DNA from: Acidimicrobiia bacterium
Lineage (GTDB): Bacteria; Actinomycetota; Acidimicrobiia; Spongiisociales; JAHEDJ01
NCBI GenBank assembly: GCA_035471805.1
Contig: DATIPS010000023.1
Span: 152,141-216,140, forward strand
DNA: 64,000 nucleotides
Reading direction: 5' to 3'
A model generated the notes under the pieces. The model worked only from the letters and a program-made list of their open reading frames with translations. It made no database searches and had not been told where the DNA came from. The translations under genes and the position numbers were made by a program. Positions 25,982-35,152 of this stretch are shown piece by piece (the first letter of the stretch is position 1; each line of letters starts with the position of its first letter).

Positions 25982-26967
25982 CTCAGATTGACTCTCACTG
26001 CGGTCGCTTTCACCGTCAAAGTGACGTCGGCCCCGGGCCCGAGCTGAAGCACCTCTTGTGAACCGGGCGTGACCAGAGCGACGACCCGGCTGCCTGCGTC
26101 GATGACAACCTCCACCAACCTGCCGAGATCACGGAACTCGGTCACCGTGCCGATCCACCGGTTGCGTGCACTGCCCGCCGCTCCGTCACGGCCCCGGAAC
26201 AGGGTCACAGCTTCCGCCCCGAACACGGCCCGCGCGGTTCGTCCCGGCTCAACGTCGCCGACCCCCCAGATGGTCATTTCCCCTGCTCGCAGTGAGGCCA
26301 ACGGGCCGTCGGTGTCTACGGCCTCGCCGTCGATGACGTTGCCGATGCCGACGGCTGCGGCGACCTCGTCGCCGGCCGGAAGCGAGAACACCTCGCCCAC
26401 CGGTCCCTCCTGCAGCACTCGCCCGCCGACCAGCACCGCCATCCGATTGCCGAGGAAGGCTGCTTCCTGTCGATCGTGGGTGATGATCACCGCCCCCCTG
26501 TCGCCGATCTCGCCGATTATCAGAGCGGCAACTTCAAATCGGTCTCGCTCGTCCTGCGCCGACAGGGGCTCGTCGAGCAACACCCAGGGCCGGCGTCTCG
26601 CCAGGACCCTGGCAATGGTCAGGCGCTGCGCTTCGCCACCGCTCAGCGAGGAAGCTTCGAACCCAAGAAGGTCGCCCACGCCGATCCGATCGGCCAAATG
26701 GCGAGCCCGCACTGCCTCTTCGGCCGTCAGGCCCAAACCCATGTTGAACCCGGCACTTCCCCGAAACAGATACGGATGCTGCGGCAGGTAGGTCGAGTCG
26801 AGGGCGGGACCTCCGGGGAGTGTCCCGGCCATGAGCCGGAGCAGCGTCGACTTCCCCGAACCATTGGGTCCAAAGACGACCAATCGATCGCCCTGCCGCA
26901 CCTCGAGGCCCTCGACTGACACAACGGAGCCGTCCGCCGGATAACGGAGGTCCAGCTTCTCATGCAC
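25978..26967 (-). CDS. tupC: Tungstate ABC transporter ATP-binding protein
   Basis: 329 residues: Walker A FGPNGSGKSTLL (about residue 33), signature SLSGGEAQRLTIARVL, Walker B WVLLDEPLSAQD, switch His in ITHDRQEA. The C-terminal ~110 residues form a Mop/TOBE-like oxyanion-sensing domain (NRWIGTVTEFRDLGRLVEV, LGPGADVTLTVKATAVRV), which in related transporters allows feedback by the bound anion. It overlaps the permease gene by eight bases and tupA by four. Confidence 0.88.
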   Translation of the reverse strand: MHEKLDLRYPADGSVVSVEGLEVRQGDRLVVFGPNGSGKSTLLRLMAGTLPGGPALDSTYLPQHPYLFRGSAGFNMGLGLTAEEAVRARHLADRIGVGDLLGFEASSLSGGEAQRLTIARVLARRRPWVLLDEPLSAQDERDRFEVAALIIGEIGDRGAVIITHDRQEAAFLGNRMAVLVGGRVLQEGPVGEVFSLPAGDEVAAAVGIGNVIDGEAVDTDGPLASLRAGEMTIWGVGDVEPGRTARAVFGAEAVTLFRGRDGAAGSARNRWIGTVTEFRDLGRLVEVVIDAGSRVVALVTPGSQEVLQLGPGADVTLTVKATAVRVNLR

Positions 26968-27661
26968 GGCGCGCCTCCCTGATCTGCATCCAGGTGAGGA
27001 ATCCGTTGACGACGGCCGCCAGCAGGATCAATACCGCGGCGAGAGCCAGTGCTTCTCCGAAGTTGGCCTGGCGGGTCTCCTGGACGATCGCAGTCGTGAG
27101 AACTCGCGTCTCTCCGACAATATTGCCACCGACGACCAGCACTGCCCCCACCTCGGAAGAGACACGGCCGAAGGCGGCGGCCACGGCAGCCAGAACGCCG
27201 GGCCAGACCTCCACGAGGACGACGCGCCCGCGCTGCCACCCGGGCAGGGACAGCGCAGCCAGTTGCTCGGAAGCCGACGGCGGGAGTCCCTTTATCGCAC
27301 CGGCGGTAACGCCCGCCGCGATGGGAATTGCCAGCAGCGTCTGCGCGGCCACCATCGCAGTGGGGGTGAACAGCAGATCGAGTCCGCCCAGGGGTCCGGT
27401 ATCCCAGATCACCAAGAGCAGTGCCAGGCCGGCCACAACCGGCGGCATGCCCATGCCGATATTCACCGCGATCAACCACGCGGTTCGAACCCGGGTCCGA
27501 CCCAAACCGATCCACGCGCCGAGCGGGACACCGATGGTCACACCCATCGCCGTCGCGAGCAGCGACACGATCAGGGTCAGCCCGATTACTCGCCGGAGTT
27601 CGACTCCGAAACCGGCAAGCGAGCTCAGCGCGTCGCCGACGACCTCAAAGAGGAAGTCCAT
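26960..27661 (-). CDS. tupB: Tungstate ABC transporter permease
   Basis: 233-residue inner-membrane permease with about five helices. The EAA-type coupling loop reads AASFG/FGRVSSEVGAVLVVGGNIVGETRVLTTAI, matching TupB/ModB permeases. Early residues LTLIVSLLATAMGVTIGVPLG form the first helix pair typical of the family. Operon order is permease, ATPase, binding protein, all overlapping. Confidence 0.88.
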   Translation of the reverse strand: MDFLFEVVGDALSSLAGFGVELRRVIGLTLIVSLLATAMGVTIGVPLGAWIGLGRTRVRTAWLIAVNIGMGMPPVVAGLALLLVIWDTGPLGGLDLLFTPTAMVAAQTLLAIPIAAGVTAGAIKGLPPSASEQLAALSLPGWQRGRVVLVEVWPGVLAAVAAAFGRVSSEVGAVLVVGGNIVGETRVLTTAIVQETRQANFGEALALAAVLILLAAVVNGFLTWMQIREARRA

Positions 27662-27670
27662 ACGATCCGA

Positions 27671-27808
27671 TCAAGACTGGAAATAGAAGTACCAGGCAGC
27701 GACGCCGACGATCCCGGCATAGAGCGCCAGCTTGAAGAGCTTCTTGAAGATCCACCACCCGACGAGAGCAGCCGCCGCGATGCCGATGTACAGCGAGAGG
27801 TTTTCCAT
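27671..27808 (-). CDS. Small two-helix membrane protein
   Basis: 45 residues, too short for usual ORF lists: MENLSLYIGIAAAAL then WWIFKKLFK then ALYAGIVGVAAWYFYFQS. Two hydrophobic segments flank a positively charged turn (FKKLFK). It lies nine bases upstream of tupB on the same strand. I see no good ribosome site before the ATG, which lowers confidence, but the hydrophobic-basic-hydrophobic pattern is unlikely by chance. Function unknown; it may be an accessory of the transporter or independent. The 27809-27968 stretch upstream shows nothing recognised. Confidence 0.5.
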   Translation of the reverse strand: MENLSLYIGIAAAALVGWWIFKKLFKLALYAGIVGVAAWYFYFQS

Positions 27809-27968
27809 GCGGGGAGGTTAGCGCCACCCGGGCCGAGAGCGCGAGAAGCAAGCAGGAGACATCAGGCAGCAGCAGCCGAGGCCCCATGGGGCTCCACCCG
27901 GGAGCCACTCGACCAATGCCCGACTCGGCTCACCGCCTACGGCCCGGTGCCCATCGCCTGTCGGCACC

Positions 27969-28598
27969 CTACATGAGCGCGGCAGGGGTGAGCCGGGGGA
28001 CGATCAGGTCTGCCTCGCCCAACTGGTCGGGGGCGTACCCGCCCCGCAACACCGCTACCACCCTCATTCCGGCGGCCTTTCCGGCGGATATCCCGGCGGG
28101 AGCGTCCTCCACCGCCACGCATTCGCCGGGCTCAACACCGAGTCCGGCCGCGGCAGCCAGATAGATGTCGGGCGCCGGTTTGCCGTTCACCACCTCATCA
28201 CCGGCGACTACAACGTCGAAGAAGCGGTCCAATCCGGTCGACCGCAACGACAGATCGAGTCGCTCCCTCGGACTGCTCGATGCCACCGCGATCGAGCGAC
28301 CCTGCGCGTGGAGGACCTCCAGCGTGTCTGCGGCATCCTCGAATGCCTCCAGGTACTGCTCGAACAGCGTGCGCACACGATCGGCCAGAAGCGGCCAGAA
28401 CTCCTCATAGGGAGGCAGGTCGCCCCGCCCGGAGAAGTGGCGGAAGGCGTCCTGTTCGGTCCGGCCCGAAAGGAAAGCAACCTCTTCATCGAGTATCTCT
28501 ATGCCGTGCGGGGCGAGCGCCTCCCGCCAGGCCGACCAGGCGAGCTCCTCGGAATCCACCAGCACGCCGTCACAGTCGAAGATGATCGGGCGGCTCAT
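27969..28598 (-). CDS. HAD-superfamily hydrolase, beta-phosphoglucomutase-like
   Basis: 209 residues, HAD subfamily IA. Motif I IFDCDGVLVDSEELAW gives the nucleophilic Asp and the second Asp; motif II is ASSSPRERLDLSL; motif III/IV are around VNGKPAPDIYLAAAAGLGVEPGECVAVEDAPAGISAGKAAGM. Members dephosphorylate sugar phosphates or isomerise beta-glucose-1-phosphate; the helical cap is too variable to tell. It overlaps the gatB stop by four bases and is the last gene of the gat operon. Confidence 0.9.
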   Translation of the reverse strand: MSRPIIFDCDGVLVDSEELAWSAWREALAPHGIEILDEEVAFLSGRTEQDAFRHFSGRGDLPPYEEFWPLLADRVRTLFEQYLEAFEDAADTLEVLHAQGRSIAVASSSPRERLDLSLRSTGLDRFFDVVVAGDEVVNGKPAPDIYLAAAAGLGVEPGECVAVEDAPAGISAGKAAGMRVVAVLRGGYAPDQLGEADLIVPRLTPAALM

Positions 28599-30043
28599 CG
28601 GGCCGCCCGCTCTCGCAGGATCTCGTTGACGACCTTCGGGTCGGCTTTACCCCCGGTGGCGCGCATGACTTGCCCCACCAGGAACCCGAACGGCTTCATG
28701 TCGCCTCCACGCAGCTTCTCCAGAGCATCCGGATTCGACGCCAGCACGCCGTCGACCGCAGACTCGATGGCACCGGTGTCCGACATCTGGATGAGGTCTC
28801 TGTCGGCCGCCACTTCCTCCGGCGATCCATCGCCCTCGAGCACACCGGCCAGTACCTCCTTGGCGGCTGATGACGACAGCCTTCCCTCGGTCAACATTCC
28901 CGTCATCTGCACCAGGTGAGCGGCGGTCAGGGCAGTCCGGTCGATCGTTGTCTCCTGTTTGCGCAGGTAGGCGGTCGTTTCACCGGTCAACCAGTTGGCA
29001 ACCTGTTTCGGATCGGCACCGTTGTGGACGGCTTCCTCGAAGAGGGCTCCCAATCCCATCTCCCCCGACACCAGCACGGACGCCGCGTGCGAGTCCAGCC
29101 CGGACTCGATGTACCTGGCGATACGCTGATGGGGCAGCTCGGGCAGTGTGGCGCGTATCTGCTCGCGCCTCTCCTCCGAGATGACGATTGGAACCAGGTC
29201 GGGCTCGGCGAAGTAGCGGTAGTCCGAGGAAACTTCCTTCGAACGCATACTCTGAGTGACCCCGGCCGCTTCATCCCAGTGGCGTGTCTCCTGGGGAACT
29301 TCCCGACCGGATTCGAGTACTTCGGTCTGGCGATCGATCTCATAGGCCAGAGCCCGTTCGAGCGATCGGAAAGAGTTCATGTTCTTCACCTCGACCTTCG
29401 CTCCCAGCTCCTCTTCGCCGGCCGGTTTGATCGAAACGTTGGCGTCGAACCTCATGGAGCCTTCCTCGAGCTTCGCATCGGAGACGCCGAGGCTCTCCAC
29501 CAGAGAACGCAGCTGCTGGGCATAGGCGCGAGCTTGTGCAGGGCTGTGGATATCGGGTTCGCTGACGATCTCGACCAACGGCACCCCTGCTCGATTGAAG
29601 TCGAGCAAAGTCGCCTCGGCGGAGTGAATGCGGCCCCCTCCACCCACGTGGATGCTCTTGCCGGTGTCCTCTTCCTGGTGCACGCGGTTGATCGCCACCC
29701 GGGCCGTCTCACCGTCCAGATCGACGTCGAGATACCCTGCGGTGCAAACCGGGAGGTCGTACTGCGAGATCTGGTAGTTCTTCGGCAGATCCGCGTAGAA
29801 GTAGTTCTTCCGATGGAAGATGCTCTCCGGCGCAATCGTGCAGTTCAGTGCGAGGCCGATCCGCACGATCCACTCGATTGCCTGCTCGTTCGGGACCGGC
29901 AGCGCTCCCGGCAAAGCCAGGCAAACCGGGCAGATGTTCGTGTTGGGGGCTGCGCCGAAATCGGCACGACACCCGCAGAACATCTTCGAGTCGGTCTTCA
30001 GTTCGACATGGACCTCGATCCCGATCACCGGTTCCCAACTCAT
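28595..30043 (-). CDS. gatB: Aspartyl/glutamyl-tRNA amidotransferase subunit B
   Basis: Kinase/tRNA-binding subunit of GatCAB, which turns Glu-tRNA(Gln) (and often Asp-tRNA(Asn)) into the amidated form. 482 residues: GIEVHVELKTDSKMFCGC, FHRKNYFYADLPKNYQISQYD, the GGGRIHSAEATLLDFNRAGVPLVEI block, then the YqeY-like C-terminal tail domain. Of two ATGs six bases apart, 30043 is preferred because GGAGG lies seven bases upstream; it overlaps the gatA stop codon (ATGA). Confidence 0.96.
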   Translation of the reverse strand: MSWEPVIGIEVHVELKTDSKMFCGCRADFGAAPNTNICPVCLALPGALPVPNEQAIEWIVRIGLALNCTIAPESIFHRKNYFYADLPKNYQISQYDLPVCTAGYLDVDLDGETARVAINRVHQEEDTGKSIHVGGGGRIHSAEATLLDFNRAGVPLVEIVSEPDIHSPAQARAYAQQLRSLVESLGVSDAKLEEGSMRFDANVSIKPAGEEELGAKVEVKNMNSFRSLERALAYEIDRQTEVLESGREVPQETRHWDEAAGVTQSMRSKEVSSDYRYFAEPDLVPIVISEERREQIRATLPELPHQRIARYIESGLDSHAASVLVSGEMGLGALFEEAVHNGADPKQVANWLTGETTAYLRKQETTIDRTALTAAHLVQMTGMLTEGRLSSSAAKEVLAGVLEGDGSPEEVAADRDLIQMSDTGAIESAVDGVLASNPDALEKLRGGDMKPFGFLVGQVMRATGGKADPKVVNEILRERAAR

Positions 30044-31503
30044 GCCCATGCCTCCAGCATCGGGGGGCGATGTTCGAAGCCGGCCAACTGCTCCACGGTG
30101 TGAGCAACACGGAACATGACGGCCTCGCCCAGGGCCGGCGCCATGATCTGGAATCCGATCGGCAAGCCGTCCCCGTCCCGACCGACCGGCACCGAGATCG
30201 CAGGATCGCCGGCCAAGTTGGATGGGATCGTACAGACATCGGACAAGTACATCGAGAGCGGGTCCTGGGTCTTGGAACCGATCTCAAAAGCCGTGGTGGG
30301 GGTGGTCGGCGACACCAGAGCATCGACCCGGCGGTAGGCGGACTCGAAGTCACGGATGACCAGAGTTCGGACCTTCTGCGCCTGGCCGTAGAAGGCGTCG
30401 TAGTAGCCGGCCGACAACGCGTAGGTGCCGAGCAGAATCCGGCGTATGACCTCCTGACCGAACCCGTCGGCCCTGGTTGCCGTCATCATCTCTTCGACCG
30501 TTGCGCCGTCGTGGCGCGACCCGTATCGGACACCGTCGAACCGGGCGAGGTTGGCCGAGCACTCGGCCGGGGCGATGAGGTAGTAGGCACTCAGCGAAGT
30601 CTCCATCGACGGCAGCGAGACCTCGACTATCTCGGCACCAGCCTCACTCAACAGATCGACGGTACGGCGGAAGGCAGCCTCCACATCCGCGTCGAAACCC
30701 TCACCGCTCAACTCGCGCACGACGCCGATTCGCAGCCCTCCCACACCACCGTCGAGTCCCGTCCGAAAGTCCGGCAGGTCACCCCGATAGGAAGTCGCAT
30801 CCAGCGGATCGTGGCCGGCCAACGACTCGAGCGCGGTCACAGAATCCTCCACCGTCCTGGTGAAAGGACCGATCTGATCGAGTGATGAGGCAAAGGCGAT
30901 CAGCCCGTACCGGCTCACCAGGCCGTAAGTTGGCTTCATTCCGACCACACCGCACAGGGCCGCCGGTTGCCGGATCGAGCCGCCTGTGTCGGATCCCAGT
31001 CCGACGATCGCAGACCCGGCCGCCACCGCGATTGCCGAACCCCCCGACGATCCTCCGGGAACCCGATCGGTGTGCCAGGGGTTGCGGCTCGAACCGAACG
31101 CGGAGTTCTCGGTGGATGAGCCCATCGCGAACTCGTCCATGTTGGTCTTGCCGACGATCACCGCGTTCTGTTCCTTGAGCCTCGCCACGGCTGTGGCATC
31201 GTAGGGCGGGACGTAGCCTGCGAGAATTTGTGACGCAGCGGTCGTCTCGATGCCCCGGGTCACCATGTTGTCTTTGACGGCTACCGGAATGCCCTGCAGA
31301 GGCCCGGCATCGCGACCCGCCGCGAACTCTGCGTCGGCGGCGTCGGCCGCCCGGCGGGCACCATCGTGATCCAGCGTCAGAAAGGCATGGAGTTCGGCCT
31401 CGGTCTTCGCTGCTCTGTCCAGTGCGGCATCGGTCAACTCGCGGGCCGAGACCGACCCGTCGCGAAGGGCCGTCCGGGCCCCTGAGAGCGTGTATTCGCT
31501 CAT
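30040..31503 (-). CDS. gatA: Aspartyl/glutamyl-tRNA amidotransferase subunit A
   Basis: Amidase subunit that releases ammonia from glutamine for GatB. 487 residues with the amidase Ser-Ser-Lys triad: AVKDNMVTRGI (Lys), GSSGGSAIAVAAG (Ser) and GLGSDTGGSIRQPAALCGVVG (Ser and nucleophile). Both ends overlap by four bases with gatC and gatB, giving a tightly coupled gatC-gatA-gatB operon. Confidence 0.97.
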   Translation of the reverse strand: MSEYTLSGARTALRDGSVSARELTDAALDRAAKTEAELHAFLTLDHDGARRAADAADAEFAAGRDAGPLQGIPVAVKDNMVTRGIETTAASQILAGYVPPYDATAVARLKEQNAVIVGKTNMDEFAMGSSTENSAFGSSRNPWHTDRVPGGSSGGSAIAVAAGSAIVGLGSDTGGSIRQPAALCGVVGMKPTYGLVSRYGLIAFASSLDQIGPFTRTVEDSVTALESLAGHDPLDATSYRGDLPDFRTGLDGGVGGLRIGVVRELSGEGFDADVEAAFRRTVDLLSEAGAEIVEVSLPSMETSLSAYYLIAPAECSANLARFDGVRYGSRHDGATVEEMMTATRADGFGQEVIRRILLGTYALSAGYYDAFYGQAQKVRTLVIRDFESAYRRVDALVSPTTPTTAFEIGSKTQDPLSMYLSDVCTIPSNLAGDPAISVPVGRDGDGLPIGFQIMAPALGEAVMFRVAHTVEQLAGFEHRPPMLEAWA

Positions 31504-31790
31504 TGCGTCTCCAGGTGGGGCGGAACCCGGAAGTAGCCGTCCTCGTGCTCCGGGGCCTGCTCGAGGACCTCGGTCCGGTCCAGGGACGGCCGGACTTCGT
31601 CCCTCCGAAAGGCGTTCACCATCGACAGGGGATGCGCGGTCGGCTTGACACCTTGGGTATCGATTTCCTGAACGCGCGCGGCATGATCGAGGATCACGGC
31701 AAGCTGGGCCTGGTAGTGGGACAACTCTTCGTCGCTCAACCCGAGTCGGGCAAGCCGCGCAACATGGGCTATGTCAATATCGATGGGCAT
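31500..31790 (-). CDS. gatC: Aspartyl/glutamyl-tRNA amidotransferase subunit C
   Basis: 96-residue bridging subunit: HVARLARLGLSDEELSHYQAQL, then VQEIDTQGVKPTAHPLSMVNAFRRDEVRPSL and a C-terminal FRVPPHLETQ, all typical of GatC. Start ATG 31790 matches the family; the upstream frame to 31838 does not. No clear ribosome site is seen. It is the first gene of gatCAB, divergent from the GH57 gene. Confidence 0.95.
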   Translation of the reverse strand: MPIDIDIAHVARLARLGLSDEELSHYQAQLAVILDHAARVQEIDTQGVKPTAHPLSMVNAFRRDEVRPSLDRTEVLEQAPEHEDGYFRVPPHLETQ

Positions 31791-31873
31791 CCACTGAGTG
31801 TAGGGGCGTTGCCGGCACGGTCGTAGGCTCCGGGTCACCCGGCTAGCTTTGGCTACGAGAGAGGAGCGAGACC

Positions 31874-33754
31874 GTGCAGCTCATATTCGCAGTTCACTGC
31901 CACCAGCCGTTCGGACAGCTGGAAACCGTTCTCGATCAAGCTATCGATCGTGCCTACCTGCCCTTCCTCGACGTCCTTCAACGCCACCCGGGCATCTCGG
32001 TCAACGTGCACTATTCGGGAACGCTTCTCGAACAACTCGAGACAAGTGGACCCCGTTTGCTCGAGGTTCTCACCGGGTCGGGTGAGCAAATCGAATGGAT
32101 GGGCGGAGCGATGTATGAACCGATCCTTCCGGCGATTCCTCCGCGTGATCGGATCGAACACCTGAAACGGATGCGCAGTGCAATCAACGAGCGCTTCTCC
32201 CAAGATCCAGTCACAGCCTGGGTTCCCGAGCGGGTCTGGGAGCCGTCCCTGGTCGAGACCTTCGCTGAATCCGGCTACGACGCGATACCGCTCGACGACG
32301 TCCACTTCGAACGAGCAGGCCTCGAGCACCTCGACCGCAACTATCTGGTCCACTACCTCGACCGGCTCATAACCGCATATCCGATCTCCGTCGATCTTCG
32401 GTACGCCGCCCCCCGGGAAGATCCCGAGACACTGGTTGAGAGCCTGCGTCACCTTCATGAGGCAAACCCCGACGCGGTCGCGGTGCTGGTCGACGACGGC
32501 GAGAAGTACGGGCTGTGGCCGGGCGGCAGTCAACGGGCGTACGGCCCGGACGGCTGGCTCGATCGATTCTTCACCGCCGCGGAAGCCGCCGACTGGGTCG
32601 ATCTGACCACTTTCGAACGGCACCTGGCCGACCACCCGGCGACCGAGCGAACTTCGCTGCCTCCCGGTTCCTATCAGGAGATGACCGACTGGTCCGACGG
32701 GCGCTGGGAGCACTTCCTGGATCGGTACCCGGAAGCCGACGTCCTCTACCGCAAGATGTTGAACGCATCCAAGCGGGCAAGCCGCGACAAAGCACCAGCC
32801 GAGGCGCTCACAGAGGTGCTGCGCGGACAGGGCAACGACTCCTACTGGCACGGAGTGTTCGGGGGGCTGTACCTGCCACACCTGCGTGCCGAGACACACC
32901 GACGGTTGCTTGCCTCCAGGATGGCAGTCGACGAGGCGAAGAGGTCGGGTCGATCGTGGGCGAAACTCGAAGTTCTCGACTGGGACGCCGACGGACGCGA
33001 CGAAATCCACGTCGAGCTGCCCGACCAGTCGTGGGTGCTCGACCTCGACGACGGCGCACTCGCCTACTACGACGACAAGCCCTCGATGTGGATGGTCCCG
33101 GACGTAGTGGCGGCCCGTGCCGTGGGTTACGACACCGATCAAAGTCCGGTCAGGACTCATCGGTGGATGACGACCAGGACACTCCCCCTCGATGCCTCAC
33201 CCGGTTCCCTGGCGTCGATGGATCCCGACCAGCTCTCCCAGTACCCCCTCGAAACAGGAGAGTTCGAAAAGGGCAAAGGCTGGGTCAGTGTCGGTTCGAC
33301 TTCCCACCACGGACGGGTCCGCCGGTTGCTGCGCGCAGAGAACCGCTCGTTCGACATCACCTATGAGATCGACGACCTCCCGGAGTGTCGATTCGGCCCT
33401 GAGTTCCCGATCGCCGTGTGGCGAGAAGCAGGATCCCTGCGGGTCGACGGCGGTGCTTGGCAGGCTATCGACAAGCCGAAGGCCGTTTCGGGCCATCGAT
33501 TCAGATTCCGCCACGAGCACAGGATGAGGGAGATCCTGATCGCTCTCCGCCAGCCCGGTGAGTTGTTCGTCCTCCCCCTCACGACCACTATTCGCAACGA
33601 AACAGGAGAAGAAGACTTGCAACAGGGAATACTGTTGTGGCCCCATTGGATACGTCCGAGGTCGGGGCTCTATCGACTGACGGTCGAGGTTCTCGATGTG
33701 GCTCAAGAGCCGCCGGTCGAACCACCAACCGCCCTCGAGGCCGGTCTGGAATGA
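31874..33754 (+). CDS. GH57 alpha-amylase / 4-alpha-glucanotransferase
   Basis: 626-residue cytoplasmic alpha-glucan enzyme of glycoside hydrolase family 57. The N-terminal barrel starts FAVHCHQPFGQ; AWVPERVWEP (E119) holds the probable nucleophile and VDDGEKYGLWPGG (D207/D208) the acid/base region, as in Thermococcus litoralis glucanotransferase. TSLPPGSYQEMTDW and a C-terminal half with the DUF1925/1926-type beta domains follow. It lacks a signal peptide. It is translationally coupled to glgA (ATGA), so it probably remodels glycogen or maltodextrin chains made by GlgA. Amylase and transferase activities cannot be separated by eye. Confidence 0.88.
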   Translation: MQLIFAVHCHQPFGQLETVLDQAIDRAYLPFLDVLQRHPGISVNVHYSGTLLEQLETSGPRLLEVLTGSGEQIEWMGGAMYEPILPAIPPRDRIEHLKRMRSAINERFSQDPVTAWVPERVWEPSLVETFAESGYDAIPLDDVHFERAGLEHLDRNYLVHYLDRLITAYPISVDLRYAAPREDPETLVESLRHLHEANPDAVAVLVDDGEKYGLWPGGSQRAYGPDGWLDRFFTAAEAADWVDLTTFERHLADHPATERTSLPPGSYQEMTDWSDGRWEHFLDRYPEADVLYRKMLNASKRASRDKAPAEALTEVLRGQGNDSYWHGVFGGLYLPHLRAETHRRLLASRMAVDEAKRSGRSWAKLEVLDWDADGRDEIHVELPDQSWVLDLDDGALAYYDDKPSMWMVPDVVAARAVGYDTDQSPVRTHRWMTTRTLPLDASPGSLASMDPDQLSQYPLETGEFEKGKGWVSVGSTSHHGRVRRLLRAENRSFDITYEIDDLPECRFGPEFPIAVWREAGSLRVDGGAWQAIDKPKAVSGHRFRFRHEHRMREILIALRQPGELFVLPLTTTIRNETGEEDLQQGILLWPHWIRPRSGLYRLTVEVLDVAQEPPVEPPTALEAGLE

Positions 33755-35139
33755 GAATCCTGCTCGCCGCGTCCGAATTCTCGCCGCTGGTCCGGACCGG
33801 TGGTCTTGGTGAAGCAGTCGCCGGCATTGCCGGAGCTCTGGCCGCAGCCGGGCACGATGTGTCTGTGGCGCTCCCCCGTTATCGCCACCTGACGGCCCTC
33901 GGGGTCGAAGGCGAACCGGCCGGTCCGGCCCGTGCAACCTACCGGCACGAGGCCGGCGGTATCGAAGTGATCCTCGTAGATGATCCTTCTGCTTTCGACC
34001 GCGCCGGCATCTATGGCGACTCCCACGGCGAAGGTTACGAAGACCAGTGGCTGCGCTTCGGCGGTTTCTCGGCTGCGGTGCGAGCCATCTCCCACGATTA
34101 CGACCTGGTCCACCTGCACGATGCCCACGCCGGCCCGGCAGCCCTCGACAACCCGACTCCAACGGTATTCACCATTCACAACTCGGCCTACGGCATCTTC
34201 GGCCCTCTGGTGGAGACCGCAGCCGTGGTTGGAGTCGATGTCCGCCACACGGCGCCCGGGGCCGATCTGGAGTGGTGGGGCCAGGCCAACTTCTTGAAGG
34301 CCGGAATCGCCGCCTCCGACCGGGTAACGACGGTGAGCCCTTCCTTCGCCAGGCAGCTGACAGAGGACGCCTCCATCTCCGGAGGCCTCGACGGAGTCCT
34401 CCGCTCGCTCCCCCATCCGGTGGCCGGGATCGTCAACGGTCTCAATCCGGACGAGTGGAACCCCCGAACCGACACCGCCGTGACAGCCCCGTTCACGCCA
34501 AACCGGCCGTACCCGCGCAAAGCCACTCGCCAGGCCCTCCTGGCCGAAGCAGGGCTGGCCGACGGAATCGTGTTCGGCAATGTGGGCCGCATGGCAGAGC
34601 AGAAGGGCCTTCACCTGCTCGACCCGGCAATCGACCTGCTGGTCGGTGAGGGTCTGCGCCTCGTGCTGGTGGGAGACGGCGAATTGAACCCGATGGTCGA
34701 CGGCTGGGTAGAACGTCATCCTCATGCGATCTGGCACGCCCCTTACGAGGAACGACTGTCCAGAGTTGTCTCGGCCGGGGCGGATTTCTACTTGATGCCT
34801 TCGCGTTTCGAACCGTGCGGGATCGGCCAGATATACGCGATGCGCTACGGAGCGCCGCCGGTTGTGCGCCTCACAGGAGGCTTGAACGACACCGTCATCG
34901 ACCTCGACGAGAGCCCGGCCGACGCCACAGGATTCGGGTTCCGCGATTTCAGGCACGAGGAGCTGATCAAGACGGTTCGCAGGGCAATGCGGATCTTCAG
35001 GCAGTCGAGAGGCGAATACCGGAGACTGCAGCGCAACGGCATGCTGACCGACTTCTCCTGGGGAGCGGCGGCGCAGCACTACCTGGTCGCCTACGAACAG
35101 GCGATGCTCTACCGTCGGGAACGATCGAGCGGCGGATGA
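33751..35139 (+). CDS. glgA: Glycogen synthase-like glycosyltransferase (GT5)
   Basis: 462-residue GT-B enzyme adding glucose from ADP- or UDP-glucose to alpha-1,4-glucan. Seen are MRILLAASEFSPLVRTGGL, LVHLHDAHAGPAAL, VFTIHNSAYGIFG, NGLNPDEWNPRTD, GNVGRMAEQKGLHLL, and PSRFEPCGIGQIYAMRYGAPPVV with TGGLNDTVID. Odd: the family's N-terminal KTGGL, whose Lys contacts the sugar nucleotide in E. coli GlgA, is R15-TGGL. ATG 33751 overlaps the GH57 stop. Confidence 0.92.
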   Translation: MRILLAASEFSPLVRTGGLGEAVAGIAGALAAAGHDVSVALPRYRHLTALGVEGEPAGPARATYRHEAGGIEVILVDDPSAFDRAGIYGDSHGEGYEDQWLRFGGFSAAVRAISHDYDLVHLHDAHAGPAALDNPTPTVFTIHNSAYGIFGPLVETAAVVGVDVRHTAPGADLEWWGQANFLKAGIAASDRVTTVSPSFARQLTEDASISGGLDGVLRSLPHPVAGIVNGLNPDEWNPRTDTAVTAPFTPNRPYPRKATRQALLAEAGLADGIVFGNVGRMAEQKGLHLLDPAIDLLVGEGLRLVLVGDGELNPMVDGWVERHPHAIWHAPYEERLSRVVSAGADFYLMPSRFEPCGIGQIYAMRYGAPPVVRLTGGLNDTVIDLDESPADATGFGFRDFRHEELIKTVRRAMRIFRQSRGEYRRLQRNGMLTDFSWGAAAQHYLVAYEQAMLYRRERSSGG

Positions 35140-35152
35140 CGTATTTCAGGTC

